Assembly: GCA_019694475.1 (NCBI GenBank)
Contig: JAIBBX010000003.1
Location: forward strand, 124,001-188,000
Length of the DNA: 64,000 nucleotides
Direction: 5' to 3'
Source: Parachlamydiales bacterium
Lineage (GTDB): Bacteria > Chlamydiota > Chlamydiia > Chlamydiales > SM23-39
The translations under genes and the position numbers were made by a program. How positions within the stretch are numbered: the stretch's first letter is position 1; each line of letters opens with the position of its first letter. This document shows, one piece after another, positions 16,851 through 24,522 of this stretch. The notes beneath the pieces are model-generated. The model searched no databases, was not told the origin of the DNA, and saw nothing but the letters and a program-made list of their open reading frames with translations.

Positions 16851-17624
16851 TTATCCTAAGTTCGGACAGTTGTGCTCGATTTTCTTCTTCAAATCATCTT
16901 TGCTCACTAATCCTATGTGGCGATCCTTGACTTTCCCGTCTTTAATAAAGAGGATGGTTGGAACGGATTGGATTTGAAGCTCTTGCGCGATTTGAAACTC
17001 GGTTCCAATATCGAGCTTGCAGAATTTGACCCCGCTGATCTCATCGCTAAGGCTAGAAAAGATCGGCGCCATCGCTTTGCATGGTCCGCATGTGATCGAA
17101 TATGCCTCTAATATCACCGTGCCCTTGTAGTCCTTCACCTCTTTTTGAAAGTTGTCGGATGTAATCATGATGACTTGATCCGCAGGCAATGAGGCTTGCG
17201 CGTATTTTGATATGAGTTCATTCATGCCAGCATAGATCGGCATGAATGTCTCGGCGCCCGTTTTGAAAAGCTTTTTCACTGCATCATTTTTGTAGAAGTA
17301 AACGAGAGTCTTGATTTCTTCGTGGGTAAAGTTCTTGTCAAACGCAGGAATGAATTTTTTTATGAAATCATCGCTCAACATCTGTTCCTTGATTTCCGCG
17401 ATTGCTTTTTGGCTCTCTGCTTCCGTTTTGGTGCTTGCAAGCGCCACCTGAACCATTTGCGTCAACATTTGATCTACTTGCTCAGGATTCAATGCTGATA
17501 ACCGAATCAACTCCATAATGTCAGCTTGCTTAGTGCTCTCTTCTGCTGCTTCGACATTTCCAAATAGCAAGATGGTCGAAAATATGCATATTTTTGCCAA
17601 TTTTTTTGCCGAATGAGTGATCAT
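16851..17624 (-). CDS. secreted thioredoxin with N-terminal DUF2059-like domain
   Basis: 257 residues. A signal peptide (CIFSTILLFGNVEAA) leads into a helical DUF2059-type region (about 35-145: LNPEQVDQML, FTHEEIKTLVYFYKNDAVKKLF). A thioredoxin domain follows with CGPC at residues 179-182 and the cis-Pro loop SVPTILFIKDG. It should act as an oxidoreductase in the periplasm; CGPC is the reducing-type motif. AGGAG precedes ATG 17624. It is divergent from the Cys-rich peptide gene and shares its promoter region and a palindromic element, which suggests that the peptide is a redox client. Other possibilities are the cysteine-crosslinked chlamydial envelope proteins. Confidence 0.9.
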   Translation of the reverse strand: MITHSAKKLAKICIFSTILLFGNVEAAEESTKQADIMELIRLSALNPEQVDQMLTQMVQVALASTKTEAESQKAIAEIKEQMLSDDFIKKFIPAFDKNFTHEEIKTLVYFYKNDAVKKLFKTGAETFMPIYAGMNELISKYAQASLPADQVIMITSDNFQKEVKDYKGTVILEAYSITCGPCKAMAPIFSSLSDEISGVKFCKLDIGTEFQIAQELQIQSVPTILFIKDGKVKDRHIGLVSKDDLKKKIEHNCPNLG

Positions 17625-17687
17625 AGATGCTCCTGGTTATTTGTTGAGTCCAAGATTATAAGCTGGGATATGTTTTTTAGCAAAATT

Positions 17688-17702
17688 GGGTATTTTATAC
17701 CC
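17688..17702. promoter_or_regulatory. palindromic element GGGTATTTTATACCC, copy 1
   Basis: A 15-base inverted repeat (GGGTA, 5-base centre, TACCC) preceded by AAATT lies between the divergent thioredoxin (17624) and Cys-peptide (17784) genes. A near-identical copy with the same AAATT flank lies before the DUF2059-like gene at 18101. Position and repetition suggest a regulator binding site; the regulator is unknown. Confidence 0.6.
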
Positions 17703-17783
17703 TAATCTTAAATAAATGAGTTTTGATAACGTTTCTGCCGTCTTTTTTCTAAAAAGACATAAAACAAAATTTTTGGAGGAATT

Positions 17784-18065
17784 ATGGCAGTAAATGCTGT
17801 TAGAAGCGGACAAGTGAGCCCGCAGATGAATGAAGTTCAAAGTAGAGGAAAATACTCAACATCGGTGCCAGCTATAGCTAAGAAAATCTCGTATTTCATG
17901 CTTGGAGTCGTTTTGATTCATGCATTGACGAGCGTTCCGATGGCTGAGGCCGGGTTCCTTTGCTTTACTTTATGCATGTCGGCATGTACGGGAGCGACAG
18001 GCGGCGCTTTCGCTCCCGCTTGTGTCGCAGCTTGCGTCACCGCTTGCGCTACAAATCCAGTCTGA
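17784..18065 (+). CDS. small secreted six-cysteine peptide
   Basis: 93 residues: a polar leader of about 34 residues, a hydrophobic signal segment (ISYFMLGVVLIHALTSVPMA) ending in AEA, then a mature stretch of about 37 residues. The cysteines are spaced exactly C-x3-C-x3-C-x11-C-x3-C-x3-C. This symmetrical pattern suits a disulfide-linked helical hairpin. It contains almost only small residues (A, T, G) besides Cys. GGAGGA is 3 bases before ATG 17784. It is flanked by two copies of the GGGTA/TACCC element and followed by a strong hairpin. A secreted effector, antimicrobial peptide or envelope component are all possible; none is shown. Confidence 0.8.
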   Translation: MAVNAVRSGQVSPQMNEVQSRGKYSTSVPAIAKKISYFMLGVVLIHALTSVPMAEAGFLCFTLCMSACTGATGGAFAPACVAACVTACATNPV

Positions 18066-18070
18066 GGGAT

Positions 18071-18098
18071 TTTGAACGGATCGCAAGATCCGTTCAAA
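18071..18098 (+). terminator. strong stem-loop after the Cys-rich peptide gene
   Basis: TTTGAACGGATC and GATCCGTTCAAA form a perfect 12-bp stem closed by a GCAA tetraloop, 5 bases after the stop. The following TTGGGTATTTT is only partly T-rich. It probably terminates or stabilises the short peptide mRNA. Confidence 0.7.
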
Positions 18099-18100
18099 TT

Positions 18101-18115
18101 GGGTATTTTGTACCC
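18101..18115. promoter_or_regulatory. palindromic element GGGTATTTTGTACCC, copy 2
   Basis: It differs from copy 1 by one base in the centre and keeps the AAATT flank. It lies 57 bases before the DUF2059-like gene start (18172), a position similar to that of copy 1 before its plus-strand gene. Confidence 0.6.
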
Positions 18116-18171
18116 TAGAAAGAAATCAACCGGTTCATGTTATGTTCCTCTTCAAATTCGGAGGGGATGCT

Positions 18172-18543
18172 ATGTGCAAGAAAAAAGAAATCGCAGAACT
18201 GATACGGCTCATTTGCAAACAAGGAGAATTTTTAGAACCTAGCCTGTCGATGTTCGTTGAATATGCATACGGTCAAGAAGCAAAAGAATCGATTGATAGG
18301 TTATTCCGAGAAGAGATGGAAAGATTGCAGGCCCCTTTCGATGAATTATTTACTGGGGATGAAATTCTGTTGTTGATGAGCTTTTATAGAGAAATTAAAC
18401 GCCTAGTCTCTTTTTATCAGTCCGATGCAATGAAAAAGCTGCTCAGGAATAGACAAAAACTCTTCAGTCCCTTTTATAATGTTTATCTGCAAATTGTGCA
18501 GGAATCAAGTGAAAACCACGGAGCAACAGGTACTTTATGCTGA
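18172..18543 (+). CDS. DUF2059-like cytoplasmic helical protein
   Basis: 123 residues. KEIAELIRLI, then LFTGDEILLLMSFY and VSFYQSDAMKKLL, parallel the DUF2059 part of the secreted thioredoxin (MELIRLSALN, FTHEEIKTLVYFYKNDAVKKLF). The C-terminal FY.DAMKKL unit seems to be preceded by a second partial copy. Unlike the thioredoxin, it has no signal peptide and no CxxC. GGAGGGG 5 bases before ATG 18172 decides the start; an upstream ATG at 18142 is less likely. The end overlaps the next gene by 7 bases. Confidence 0.7.
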   Translation: MCKKKEIAELIRLICKQGEFLEPSLSMFVEYAYGQEAKESIDRLFREEMERLQAPFDELFTGDEILLLMSFYREIKRLVSFYQSDAMKKLLRNRQKLFSPFYNVYLQIVQESSENHGATGTLC

Positions 18544-18965
18544 ATGTTGAAGATCTTAAAGTTAGGAAACAATGGCTGGTCGTCTTCTTATTAATGACCG
18601 TGATGACTATTGTTCATCAAATAATCGTTTATCAATTCGACTTAAAGTTAAGCGATGAGATCCCGATGAGAAAAAACATTTTTTTATTGATCTCGTGCGC
18701 TGGGATGCTGGCTGTCAATTACCTGTTTTATCACTGCGCATATAAGAAGTTCGGAACAAAATTTTTGATGTTCTTCTTGATTCTCTCTCCACTATCGTTG
18801 GTGAGCAGCGCCATCATATATCTCTGGGGAATCGTTCCTTATGTAAATTATTTCCCTGGTTATTGGGTGTTGACCGTTATGAGTTTTGCTTTGGGGATTG
18901 GTTTATTTGTTTTGAATTGGAAGATGCGGAAGATCAACCTGAGAATCAAATATGCTAAAGTCTGA
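18537..18965 (+). CDS. four-helix membrane protein, unknown function
   Basis: 142 residues with four hydrophobic segments (WLVVFLLMTVMTIVH; NIFLLISCAGMLAVNYLFY; FLMFFLILSPLSLVSSAIIYL; VLTVMSFALGIGLFVLNW) and a basic C-terminus. No family is recognised. It overlaps its neighbours on both sides, so it lies in one operon with the DUF2059-like and Nudix genes. Confidence 0.7.
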   Translation: MLNVEDLKVRKQWLVVFLLMTVMTIVHQIIVYQFDLKLSDEIPMRKNIFLLISCAGMLAVNYLFYHCAYKKFGTKFLMFFLILSPLSLVSSAIIYLWGIVPYVNYFPGYWVLTVMSFALGIGLFVLNWKMRKINLRIKYAKV

Positions 18966-19407
18966 ACGGCGGGGCGCCAGCGTCAATGCCTATCTGGTGT
19001 TGAGGCGGAGGGATGAGGTGTTGTTAGGGTTGAGGCAAAATACCGGCTACTGCGATGGCTTATGGAGTCTGGTAGCCGGACATGTGGAAGATGGCGAAGC
19101 GGCAAGTGCGGGGATGGTGAGAGAAGCTAAGGAAGAGATCGGGATCGAGGTCGGCGAATTGAAATGTGTTCATATCATGCACAGAAAGACCAACAGACTG
19201 AACGTCGATGTGTTTTTCGAATGCTGGAATTGGGAAGGAGAAATCAAAAATATGGAACCCCATAAGTGCGGAGAATTGAAATTTTTCCCTTTAGACCAGC
19301 TGCCTGAAAATGGAGTTGATTACAATGTGTGGGCTTTGAAGTGGATTTTAGAAGGGCGGCTCTATTCTGAAGTGGGATGGCTAAGTCAATCCAAGAGCAA
19401 TTTTTAA
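18952..19407 (+). CDS. Nudix hydrolase
   Basis: 151 residues with a perfect Nudix box: GHVEDGEAASAGMVREAKEE followed by IGI (G-x5-E-x7-RE-U-x-EE-x-G-U). It hydrolyses a nucleoside diphosphate derivative; the specificity is not readable. The fold region YLVLRRRDEVLLGLRQNTGYCDGLW is typical of MutT-like enzymes. It starts within the preceding gene, and its 3' end overlaps the MazF-like gene tail-to-tail by 27 bases. Confidence 0.92.
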   Translation: MLKSERRGASVNAYLVLRRRDEVLLGLRQNTGYCDGLWSLVAGHVEDGEAASAGMVREAKEEIGIEVGELKCVHIMHRKTNRLNVDVFFECWNWEGEIKNMEPHKCGELKFFPLDQLPENGVDYNVWALKWILEGRLYSEVGWLSQSKSNF

Positions 19408-19716
19408 TGATCGATCGATTTGATGCATAATCGCTTTGTTTAAGGTGGTAATACGTCCACATAAACGCTGTTTGTCAATAGAACGAATTTGATCAAGCAG
19501 AACTTTGCCTTCCCTATTCTGGATTTCAACTTTAACTTCAAAGGGATATACATGTTTCACGGTAGAAGTTACAGGGGCTACGATAATACGATGGCTGATC
19601 TCATTTCCTGCATCATTCGATACAATTACACAAGGTCGGCGTTTATTGATTTCACTACCTATGGTGGGATCTAAATTGACCCAATGTACTTCGCCTCTCT
19701 TTGGGTAGCTATTCAT
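19381..19716 (-). CDS. MazF/PemK-type endoribonuclease toxin
   Basis: 111 residues with the family layout: KRGEVHWVNLDPTIGSEINKRRPCVIVSND, then APVTST and a C-terminal LLDQIRSIDKQRL. These match the PemK/MazF fold, including the R-P-VIV strand and the DQIR segment. It cuts mRNA when freed from the antitoxin encoded upstream, whose gene overlaps it by 8 bases. Confidence 0.92.
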   Translation of the reverse strand: MNSYPKRGEVHWVNLDPTIGSEINKRRPCVIVSNDAGNEISHRIIVAPVTSTVKHVYPFEVKVEIQNREGKVLLDQIRSIDKQRLCGRITTLNKAIMHQIDRSLKIALGLT

Positions 19717-19966
19717 CCCAGCCCTCTTTGTCTAAATCTGACCAATCTTTTAACAATTCATTTCTGTCTGGGTCTTGATTGGCTGCTGCATAGGCTTTCT
19801 TTAAGGAATCTCTCTCTTCCGCTAAGGCTTTTTGCAAGGCTTTGGTTACAAATTCACTAAGCCCTCTTTTTTCTACCGTAGAGTGCAACAATGTGTTGAC
19901 TTCTTCAGGAATTGAAAAAGTAACATGTATTTTTTTGGGAGATGGCTTTCGCTTTTCAAGGCTCAT
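19709..19966 (-). CDS. ribbon-helix-helix antitoxin partner of MazF-like toxin
   Basis: 85 residues. The N-terminal KKIHVTFSIPEEVNTLLHSTVEKRG followed by FVTKALQKAL fits a ribbon-helix-helix DNA-binding domain. The acidic, Trp-containing tail (NELLKDWSDLDKEGWDE) is typical of MazE-type toxin-binding ends. It overlaps the toxin start. The leader just upstream holds two CATATTG direct repeats 12 bases apart (19995-20013), a plausible autoregulatory site. Confidence 0.88.
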   Translation of the reverse strand: MSLEKRKPSPKKIHVTFSIPEEVNTLLHSTVEKRGLSEFVTKALQKALAEERDSLKKAYAAANQDPDRNELLKDWSDLDKEGWDE

Positions 19967-19994
19967 CTAAAATCCTCGTTTTTCTTTATTTTAC

Positions 19995-20013
19995 CATATT
20001 GCAATACATATTG
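19995..20013. promoter_or_regulatory. direct repeats upstream of the antitoxin gene
   Basis: CATATTG occurs twice, 12 bases start to start, 29 bases before the antitoxin start codon. Toxin-antitoxin operons usually autorepress at such repeats; this is inference from position. Confidence 0.35.
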
Positions 20014-20113
20014 TCTATTTCTATATTTTACTATTAAGTAACTGTAGATTAGCCTATTACGTTAAATCATATGCGGGCTTTCCAAAAAAGGGTGTGTGTT
20101 ATAGATAGAGGAT

Positions 20114-21085
20114 ATGGTCCTAGACATATCCGTAGAAACGTTCCAAGAAGCTGCCAAGTTGATCAGAAAAAAGCATCTGCGTACCCCCTTGAGACCCCTC
20201 CACTTCATTAAGACCGATAGCGGCAATGACATCTTTCTAAAAGCAGAAAATCTACAGCCCAGCGGCTCTTTTAAGATTCGGGGCGCTACGTATTCAATTT
20301 CTCAATTGAGCGATGAAGAGAGAAAACGGGGCGTGGTCGCTTATTCCACAGGCAATCATGCGCAAGCCGTGGCGTTGGCTGCTCATTTGATGGGATGCAA
20401 GGCCACGATCGTCATGTCGGAAGATGTGCCTAAAAATAAAGTCGATGCAACGAGGGAATTTGGCGCTAATGTTGTAATGGCCGAGCCAACATCGAAGGCA
20501 AGGCAGGCCATGGCTGAAAGTCTGGCTAAAGAACACGGCTATTCGTTGGTTCATCCATGCGATCACCCCAATACAATCACAGGACAAGGAACGATCGGGA
20601 TCGAAATCTTGGAGAAGATGACGCCGGCGGCGATTTTCGTGCCGATCGGAGGCGGAGGGATGATATCAGGGATCGCCATGGCGGTGAAAAAAATACAGCC
20701 CGAAGTCAAGGTCATCGGCGTAGAACCAGAATTGGAAAACGATGCCTATCAATCTTTTCAGGCGAAAAAACGGATTGGTTTGCCGGGCCCTAGCAAGAGC
20801 GTGGCAGATGCGATCAAGATCCAGATTTTAGGCGAAATGCCTTATGAAGTAGTGATGAAGTACGTAGATGATATCGTCACGGTGACAGAAGATCAGATTT
20901 TAGATGCGACTCAGATGACGCTCGATAAGGCCCACTTGCTTGTAGAAACATCAGGAGCGCTGGGGCTAGCCGCTGCCTTGCACTATAAAGGACATTTGGA
21001 TCACAATAAACCCGTTGTTTGTATTGCCAGCGGAGGCAATATGCTCTTATCCAGACTATGCCAACTGACAGAAGGTAGAAAATGA
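20114..21085 (+). CDS. threonine/serine dehydratase (PLP-dependent)
   Basis: 323 residues, the length of the catabolic single-domain threonine ammonia-lyase with no regulatory ACT domain. PSGSFKIRGA holds the PLP lysine (K54), and GGGGMISGIA binds the cofactor phosphate. It converts threonine to 2-oxobutanoate (or serine to pyruvate) through an unstable enamine. The ATG is preceded by GAGGAT. The ridA gene overlaps its stop, and RidA hydrolyses exactly these enamine/imine intermediates, which supports the call. Confidence 0.92.
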   Translation: MVLDISVETFQEAAKLIRKKHLRTPLRPLHFIKTDSGNDIFLKAENLQPSGSFKIRGATYSISQLSDEERKRGVVAYSTGNHAQAVALAAHLMGCKATIVMSEDVPKNKVDATREFGANVVMAEPTSKARQAMAESLAKEHGYSLVHPCDHPNTITGQGTIGIEILEKMTPAAIFVPIGGGGMISGIAMAVKKIQPEVKVIGVEPELENDAYQSFQAKKRIGLPGPSKSVADAIKIQILGEMPYEVVMKYVDDIVTVTEDQILDATQMTLDKAHLLVETSGALGLAAALHYKGHLDHNKPVVCIASGGNMLLSRLCQLTEGRK

Positions 21086-21465
21086 AAATCATCCATTCAG
21101 ATCACGCTCCAAAGGCCATCGGCCCCTATTCACAGGCTGTCATGGCGCCCCCTTTTATCTTTTTATCTGGCATGCTGCCTATAGATCCTAAGGCTGGGAA
21201 GATCGTTGCAAGCGATATTGAAGGGCAGACCAAACAGGTGTTTGCCAATATCAGCGAGGTGTTGAAGGCGGCCGGAGTTGGTTTTGACGATGTTGTGCGA
21301 ATGGAAGTGTTTTTGGCCAATTTAGACCATTTTCAGGCAATGAATGGAGTGTATGCACAACACTTTCCTGGCGCACATAAACCGGCAAGACATGCTTTCC
21401 AGGTAGCCAAATTGCCGATGGGCGCTTTGGTCGAAATCACCTGCACTGCTCTGTGTAAAAAATAG
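21082..21465 (+). CDS. ridA: RidA family 2-iminobutanoate/2-iminopropanoate deaminase
   Basis: 127 residues with the RidA signature: IGPYSQAV, LSGMLPIDP, the key Arg in KPARHAFQVAKLPMGALVEI, and a C-terminal CTALC. It detoxifies reactive enamines/imines made by PLP enzymes. It starts within an ATGA overlap with the dehydratase stop, so the two are translationally coupled. Confidence 0.95.
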   Translation: MKIIHSDHAPKAIGPYSQAVMAPPFIFLSGMLPIDPKAGKIVASDIEGQTKQVFANISEVLKAAGVGFDDVVRMEVFLANLDHFQAMNGVYAQHFPGAHKPARHAFQVAKLPMGALVEITCTALCKK

Positions 21466-21466
21466 G

Positions 21467-21805
21467 CTACTCAGATCTGATTTTCTTGGTTAGATCAAGG
21501 GACTTATCTAGAGGATACTTTTGTTCCACTTTGACGAATTTTTCCCGCGTTGCTTCTAGAAGATCGATGTTCAGGACATCGGCCATACGGATGAGATAGA
21601 GAAATACATCAGCCATCTCTTCGCGGATATGCTGGCGTCTTTCGGGAGATGGATTGAGCGATTGGGCTTCAGTCAGCCACATGAAGATCTCAAGAAGCTC
21701 TGATGCTTCGACGCTCAGAGCTGCTGCCAGATTCTTGGGTGCATGAAACTGCTCCCAATCGCGGTCTTTGACGAATTGACGGTATTTTAAGATGATGTCT
21801 TGCAA
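21467..21805 (-). CDS. MazG-like nucleotide pyrophosphohydrolase
   Basis: 112 residues, a single all-alpha NTP-PPase domain of the RS21-C6/MazG type: [12 protein letters not shown] and [15 protein letters not shown] supply the acidic metal-binding residues. It probably removes non-canonical dNTPs such as modified dCTP. The start overlaps the end of the signal-peptide ndk gene by 19 bases, so the three minus-strand nucleotide-metabolism genes form one unit. Confidence 0.88.
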   Translation of the reverse strand: MQDIILKYRQFVKDRDWEQFHAPKNLAAALSVEASELLEIFMWLTEAQSLNPSPERRQHIREEMADVFLYLIRMADVLNIDLLEATREKFVKVEQKYPLDKSLDLTKKIRSE

Positions 21806-22248
21806 GAAATTTCCTCTGGTTGGAAGAAGAAATCAATTTCTTTTTTTGCGTTCTCAAGACTGTCAGATCCGTGCACAGCGTTATGCTGGACGTCCGTTCC
21901 AAAATCAGCTCGGATGGTGCCAGGCGATGCTTTGGCTGGATCAGTGGAGCCCATCGCTTTGCGATTTGCGGCTACCGCATCTTCCCCTTCAAGAACTTGC
22001 ACAATAACCGGGCCCGATGTCATGTAGGCCACTAAATCATTGTAGAATGGACGGTCTTTGTGGACGGCGTAAAATTCTTTGGCTTGCTCAGGTGTCAAAT
22101 GGACGGTTTTCGCTGCAATGACGCGAAGTCCTGCGTTTTCTAAGTAAGCATCAATTTCTTCTGCTTGATTGACAGCATCAGGCTTGATGATCGAAAGAGT
22201 CTGCTCCGCAGAAAGTGCTGCGGCTGCTAAAAGGAGAAACTTGAGCAT
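21787..22248 (-). CDS. nucleoside diphosphate kinase with an N-terminal signal peptide
   Basis: 153 residues. The first 14 ([14 protein letters not shown]) form a short, convincing signal peptide; SIIKPDAV follows and the whole NDK fold is present. Catalytic His sits in NAVHGSDS, and the nucleotide-binding Lys (IKPDAV), FY..HK.RPFY and PGTIRADF Arg are all kept, so activity is expected. The helix after KPDAV is a few residues shorter than in the neighbouring copy. AAGGAA lies 7 bases before the ATG. It arose by tandem duplication of the adjacent ndk. The periplasmic or exported location is an inference; a non-cleaved hydrophobic N-terminus is the alternative. Confidence 0.88.
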   Translation of the reverse strand: MLKFLLLAAAALSAEQTLSIIKPDAVNQAEEIDAYLENAGLRVIAAKTVHLTPEQAKEFYAVHKDRPFYNDLVAYMTSGPVIVQVLEGEDAVAANRKAMGSTDPAKASPGTIRADFGTDVQHNAVHGSDSLENAKKEIDFFFQPEEISCKTSS

Positions 22249-22250
22249 CG

Positions 22251-22697
22251 TTATTTCCTTGGGAAGATTTCATTCGGTTTGAAGAAGAAAGAAATTTCAT
22301 TCTTTGCATTCTCGAGACTGTCTGAACCATGAACGGCGTTGCGATCAATCGAAGTTGCAAAATCAGCGCGGATTGTGCCTGGAGATGCTTTTGAAGGATC
22401 GGTAGCACCCATGATTTGGCGATTGCGGGCAACTGCATTTTCTCCCTCGAGAACCATCACAAGTACAGGACCTGATGTCATAAACTCAACGAGTTCTTGG
22501 AAGAAAGGACGGTCTTTGTGAATCGCGTAAAATTGTTTCGCTTGCGCGTCAGAAAGGTGGAGCATTTTCGCTGCGGTCACGCTTAAACCTTCTCTTTCAA
22601 AATATTCAATGATGTTCCCGATCATGTTTTGTCCAACTGCATCAGGCTTAATGATAGATAAGGTTTGCTCTAAGGTTTGTGTGCTCATTTGGGCCAT
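22251..22697 (-). CDS. ndk: nucleoside diphosphate kinase
   Basis: 148 residues, the normal NDK length, with [26 protein letters not shown] and catalytic His in RNAVHGSDS. It balances NTP pools using ATP. GGAG 7 bases upstream supports ATG 22697. It has no signal peptide, so it is the cytosolic copy. It ends 2 bases before the secreted-type copy begins. Confidence 0.95.
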   Translation of the reverse strand: MAQMSTQTLEQTLSIIKPDAVGQNMIGNIIEYFEREGLSVTAAKMLHLSDAQAKQFYAIHKDRPFFQELVEFMTSGPVLVMVLEGENAVARNRQIMGATDPSKASPGTIRADFATSIDRNAVHGSDSLENAKNEISFFFKPNEIFPRK

Positions 22698-22822
22698 TTA
22701 GAATCTCCATTCAGGTATTTTATTGTAGTGACATTGTAAACCAGACGGTAATAAATCTCACGAAGTTCTATTGGAAAAAGTCGAAAAAATTTAAAATTTG
22801 GGGTTTTCAGGAGAGAAATTTC

Positions 22823-23920
22823 ATGACTTATGGCGATTATCCAGACCTAAACGGTGTTAAAAAAATTCTTGTCATCAAGCTGCGGCAATTGGGAGATGTA
22901 CTGCTCACAGGGCCCGTTTTTAAGGCCTTAAAACGGAGGTTCCCTAATGCTGAAGTCCACGCCTATGTCTACTCAGAGGCCTTCCCCATGCTGCAAGGGC
23001 ATCCTGGGGTCGATAGGCTCATCGGCTACGACAGGGGATGGAAAAAGCTAGGGGTATGGGGCCGGCTAATGAAAGAATGGGCCGTTTGGAGAGGGATTAG
23101 ACGGGGAGGCTATGACCTCGTTATCAACCTCACAGAGGGCGATAGGGGCGCCCTGGCCGCAAAAATTTCAAAGGCTAGAGTGAGGGTCGGCTTTGAACCG
23201 AAAGGGAAATGGCAAAAAGATCTTTATACCCACGTCGTCAAGCATTGCCCAGGTTTAAGACACACGGTCGAAAGAAATCTAGATGCACTCAGACGCATTG
23301 GAATTTTCCCTCCTTTGGAAGAACGCGAGCTATTTTTGGAGGTCAAAGAAGAGGCTAGAATTAAGGCTAGAGAATGGGTCGAGGGTTCTTTCGTTTTGAT
23401 ACACCCCACATCGAGATGGCGTTTCAAATGCTGGCCAGTGGACAAGATGAGCAAATTGACCGAAGAGCTCATTCGCAGAGGAAAACGGGTTGTGTTCACC
23501 TCAGGGCCCGATCGGGTCGAACAGGAAATGGTTGCAGAGATTACAAATGGTCTCGATGTCGTCAATTTGAGCGGCAAAATCACATTGCAGGAATTGAGCG
23601 CATTGATCGATCAATCAGAGCTTCTAGTCTGCGTCGATAGCGTGCCATTCCATATGGCGAATGCTTTGAAAAAACGGGTTGTGGCGCTCTTCGGTCCCAC
23701 ATCGGATGTGACCTGGGGGCCTTGGCGCAATCCAGAGGCTAGGGTGGTGGCGCAGAATTTGAGCTGCCGGCCTTGCTACATGGATGGCTGCGGAGGCAGC
23801 AAGATGAGCGATTGCCTGGCGACTTTAGAGATAGGCGCGGTGCTGAAAGCAATCGATGATCTGGAATTATGCGCGAGCTCGCCTTTGCTTTCTCTGCCAT
23901 TATCACGAGCGGTCGACTAA
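22823..23920 (+). CDS. waaQ: glycosyltransferase family 9, heptosyltransferase III-like
   Basis: 365 residues of the ADP-heptose:LPS heptosyltransferase family: ILVIKLRQLGDVLLTGPVF at the N-terminus, GYDLVINLTEGDRGALAAKI, and the C-terminal HPTSRWRFKCW and DSVPFHMANALKKRVVALFGPTS donor site. Length and the RQLGDVLL motif fit the WaaQ/RfaK-like subgroup, though the exact acceptor is unknown. AGGAGAG before ATG 22823 decides the start; an upstream start at 22679 would overlap ndk. With kdsA and the Lpt genes nearby it points to a longer LPS core than in pathogenic Chlamydia. Confidence 0.85.
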   Translation: MTYGDYPDLNGVKKILVIKLRQLGDVLLTGPVFKALKRRFPNAEVHAYVYSEAFPMLQGHPGVDRLIGYDRGWKKLGVWGRLMKEWAVWRGIRRGGYDLVINLTEGDRGALAAKISKARVRVGFEPKGKWQKDLYTHVVKHCPGLRHTVERNLDALRRIGIFPPLEERELFLEVKEEARIKAREWVEGSFVLIHPTSRWRFKCWPVDKMSKLTEELIRRGKRVVFTSGPDRVEQEMVAEITNGLDVVNLSGKITLQELSALIDQSELLVCVDSVPFHMANALKKRVVALFGPTSDVTWGPWRNPEARVVAQNLSCRPCYMDGCGGSKMSDCLATLEIGAVLKAIDDLELCASSPLLSLPLSRAVD

Positions 23921-24507
23921 GATCGTTGGATGAATCTTTTTCGATATATGGCAACAACCAGAGTGAGGTTGGCCACCAGGAGATAAATGGAAAAGGCTGA
24001 ATTTTCAATGTTCCAGTTAGGGATGGAGGGGAATACTAAAAGAACGCCAAACAATCCCAAAAGGTAAGTAAAGCCCGTTTCTGTGTTTGGAAATTTCCAG
24101 GCTTTGTAAATGGTGGGAAGAGCCGCAAGGCTGTCTCCAAGAATAGCAAAGAGAATGGATAGTTTTGGCGACTTTAAAAAAATCCAAACTCCAATCGCTA
24201 ATATTGCACACGTTCCGCAAATCCAATCGAATCTGGTCAGATGCCAATACCCTTTTGGGTTAAAAAAAGAGGCGAAAAATATAATGAGAGGAAGAATGGC
24301 GGACAGAAAAATTCGGACGACTGCCCATAGATCCGCACCCGCTTTGATTGCTGCAGCGACAGCAATCATCGGCAGTAGAGCCCAAAGGAACCAGGAAACT
24401 CGGTTGGGAGTTGTTTTTCCTGTGAGGGTATCTCGGATATAGAAGCTCGCCGCAAATACTGTGAGAAGGACTCCGATAATTAATAAGATGTGATCATAAC
24501 TCATCAT
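23917..24507 (-). CDS. PQ-loop/SemiSWEET-like membrane protein
   Basis: 196 residues with six to seven hydrophobic helices. Two similar units can be seen: FYIRDTLTGKTTPNRVSWFLW in the first half and LAALPTIYKAWKFPNTETGFTYL in the second, each with a proline-containing loop as in PQ-loop transporters. Substrate unknown. It overlaps the heptosyltransferase gene end by 4 bases, tail to tail, and lies upstream of nothing obviously related. Confidence 0.6.
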   Translation of the reverse strand: MMSYDHILLIIGVLLTVFAASFYIRDTLTGKTTPNRVSWFLWALLPMIAVAAAIKAGADLWAVVRIFLSAILPLIIFFASFFNPKGYWHLTRFDWICGTCAILAIGVWIFLKSPKLSILFAILGDSLAALPTIYKAWKFPNTETGFTYLLGLFGVLLVFPSIPNWNIENSAFSIYLLVANLTLVVAIYRKRFIQRS

Positions 24508-24522
24508 TTTCTTACCTTTTTT

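Noticed and set aside
22679..22822. Longer N-terminus of the heptosyltransferase-like gene
   Set aside because: It overlaps the ndk start and promoter region; AGGAGAG before ATG 22823 and the family N-terminus support the shorter form.
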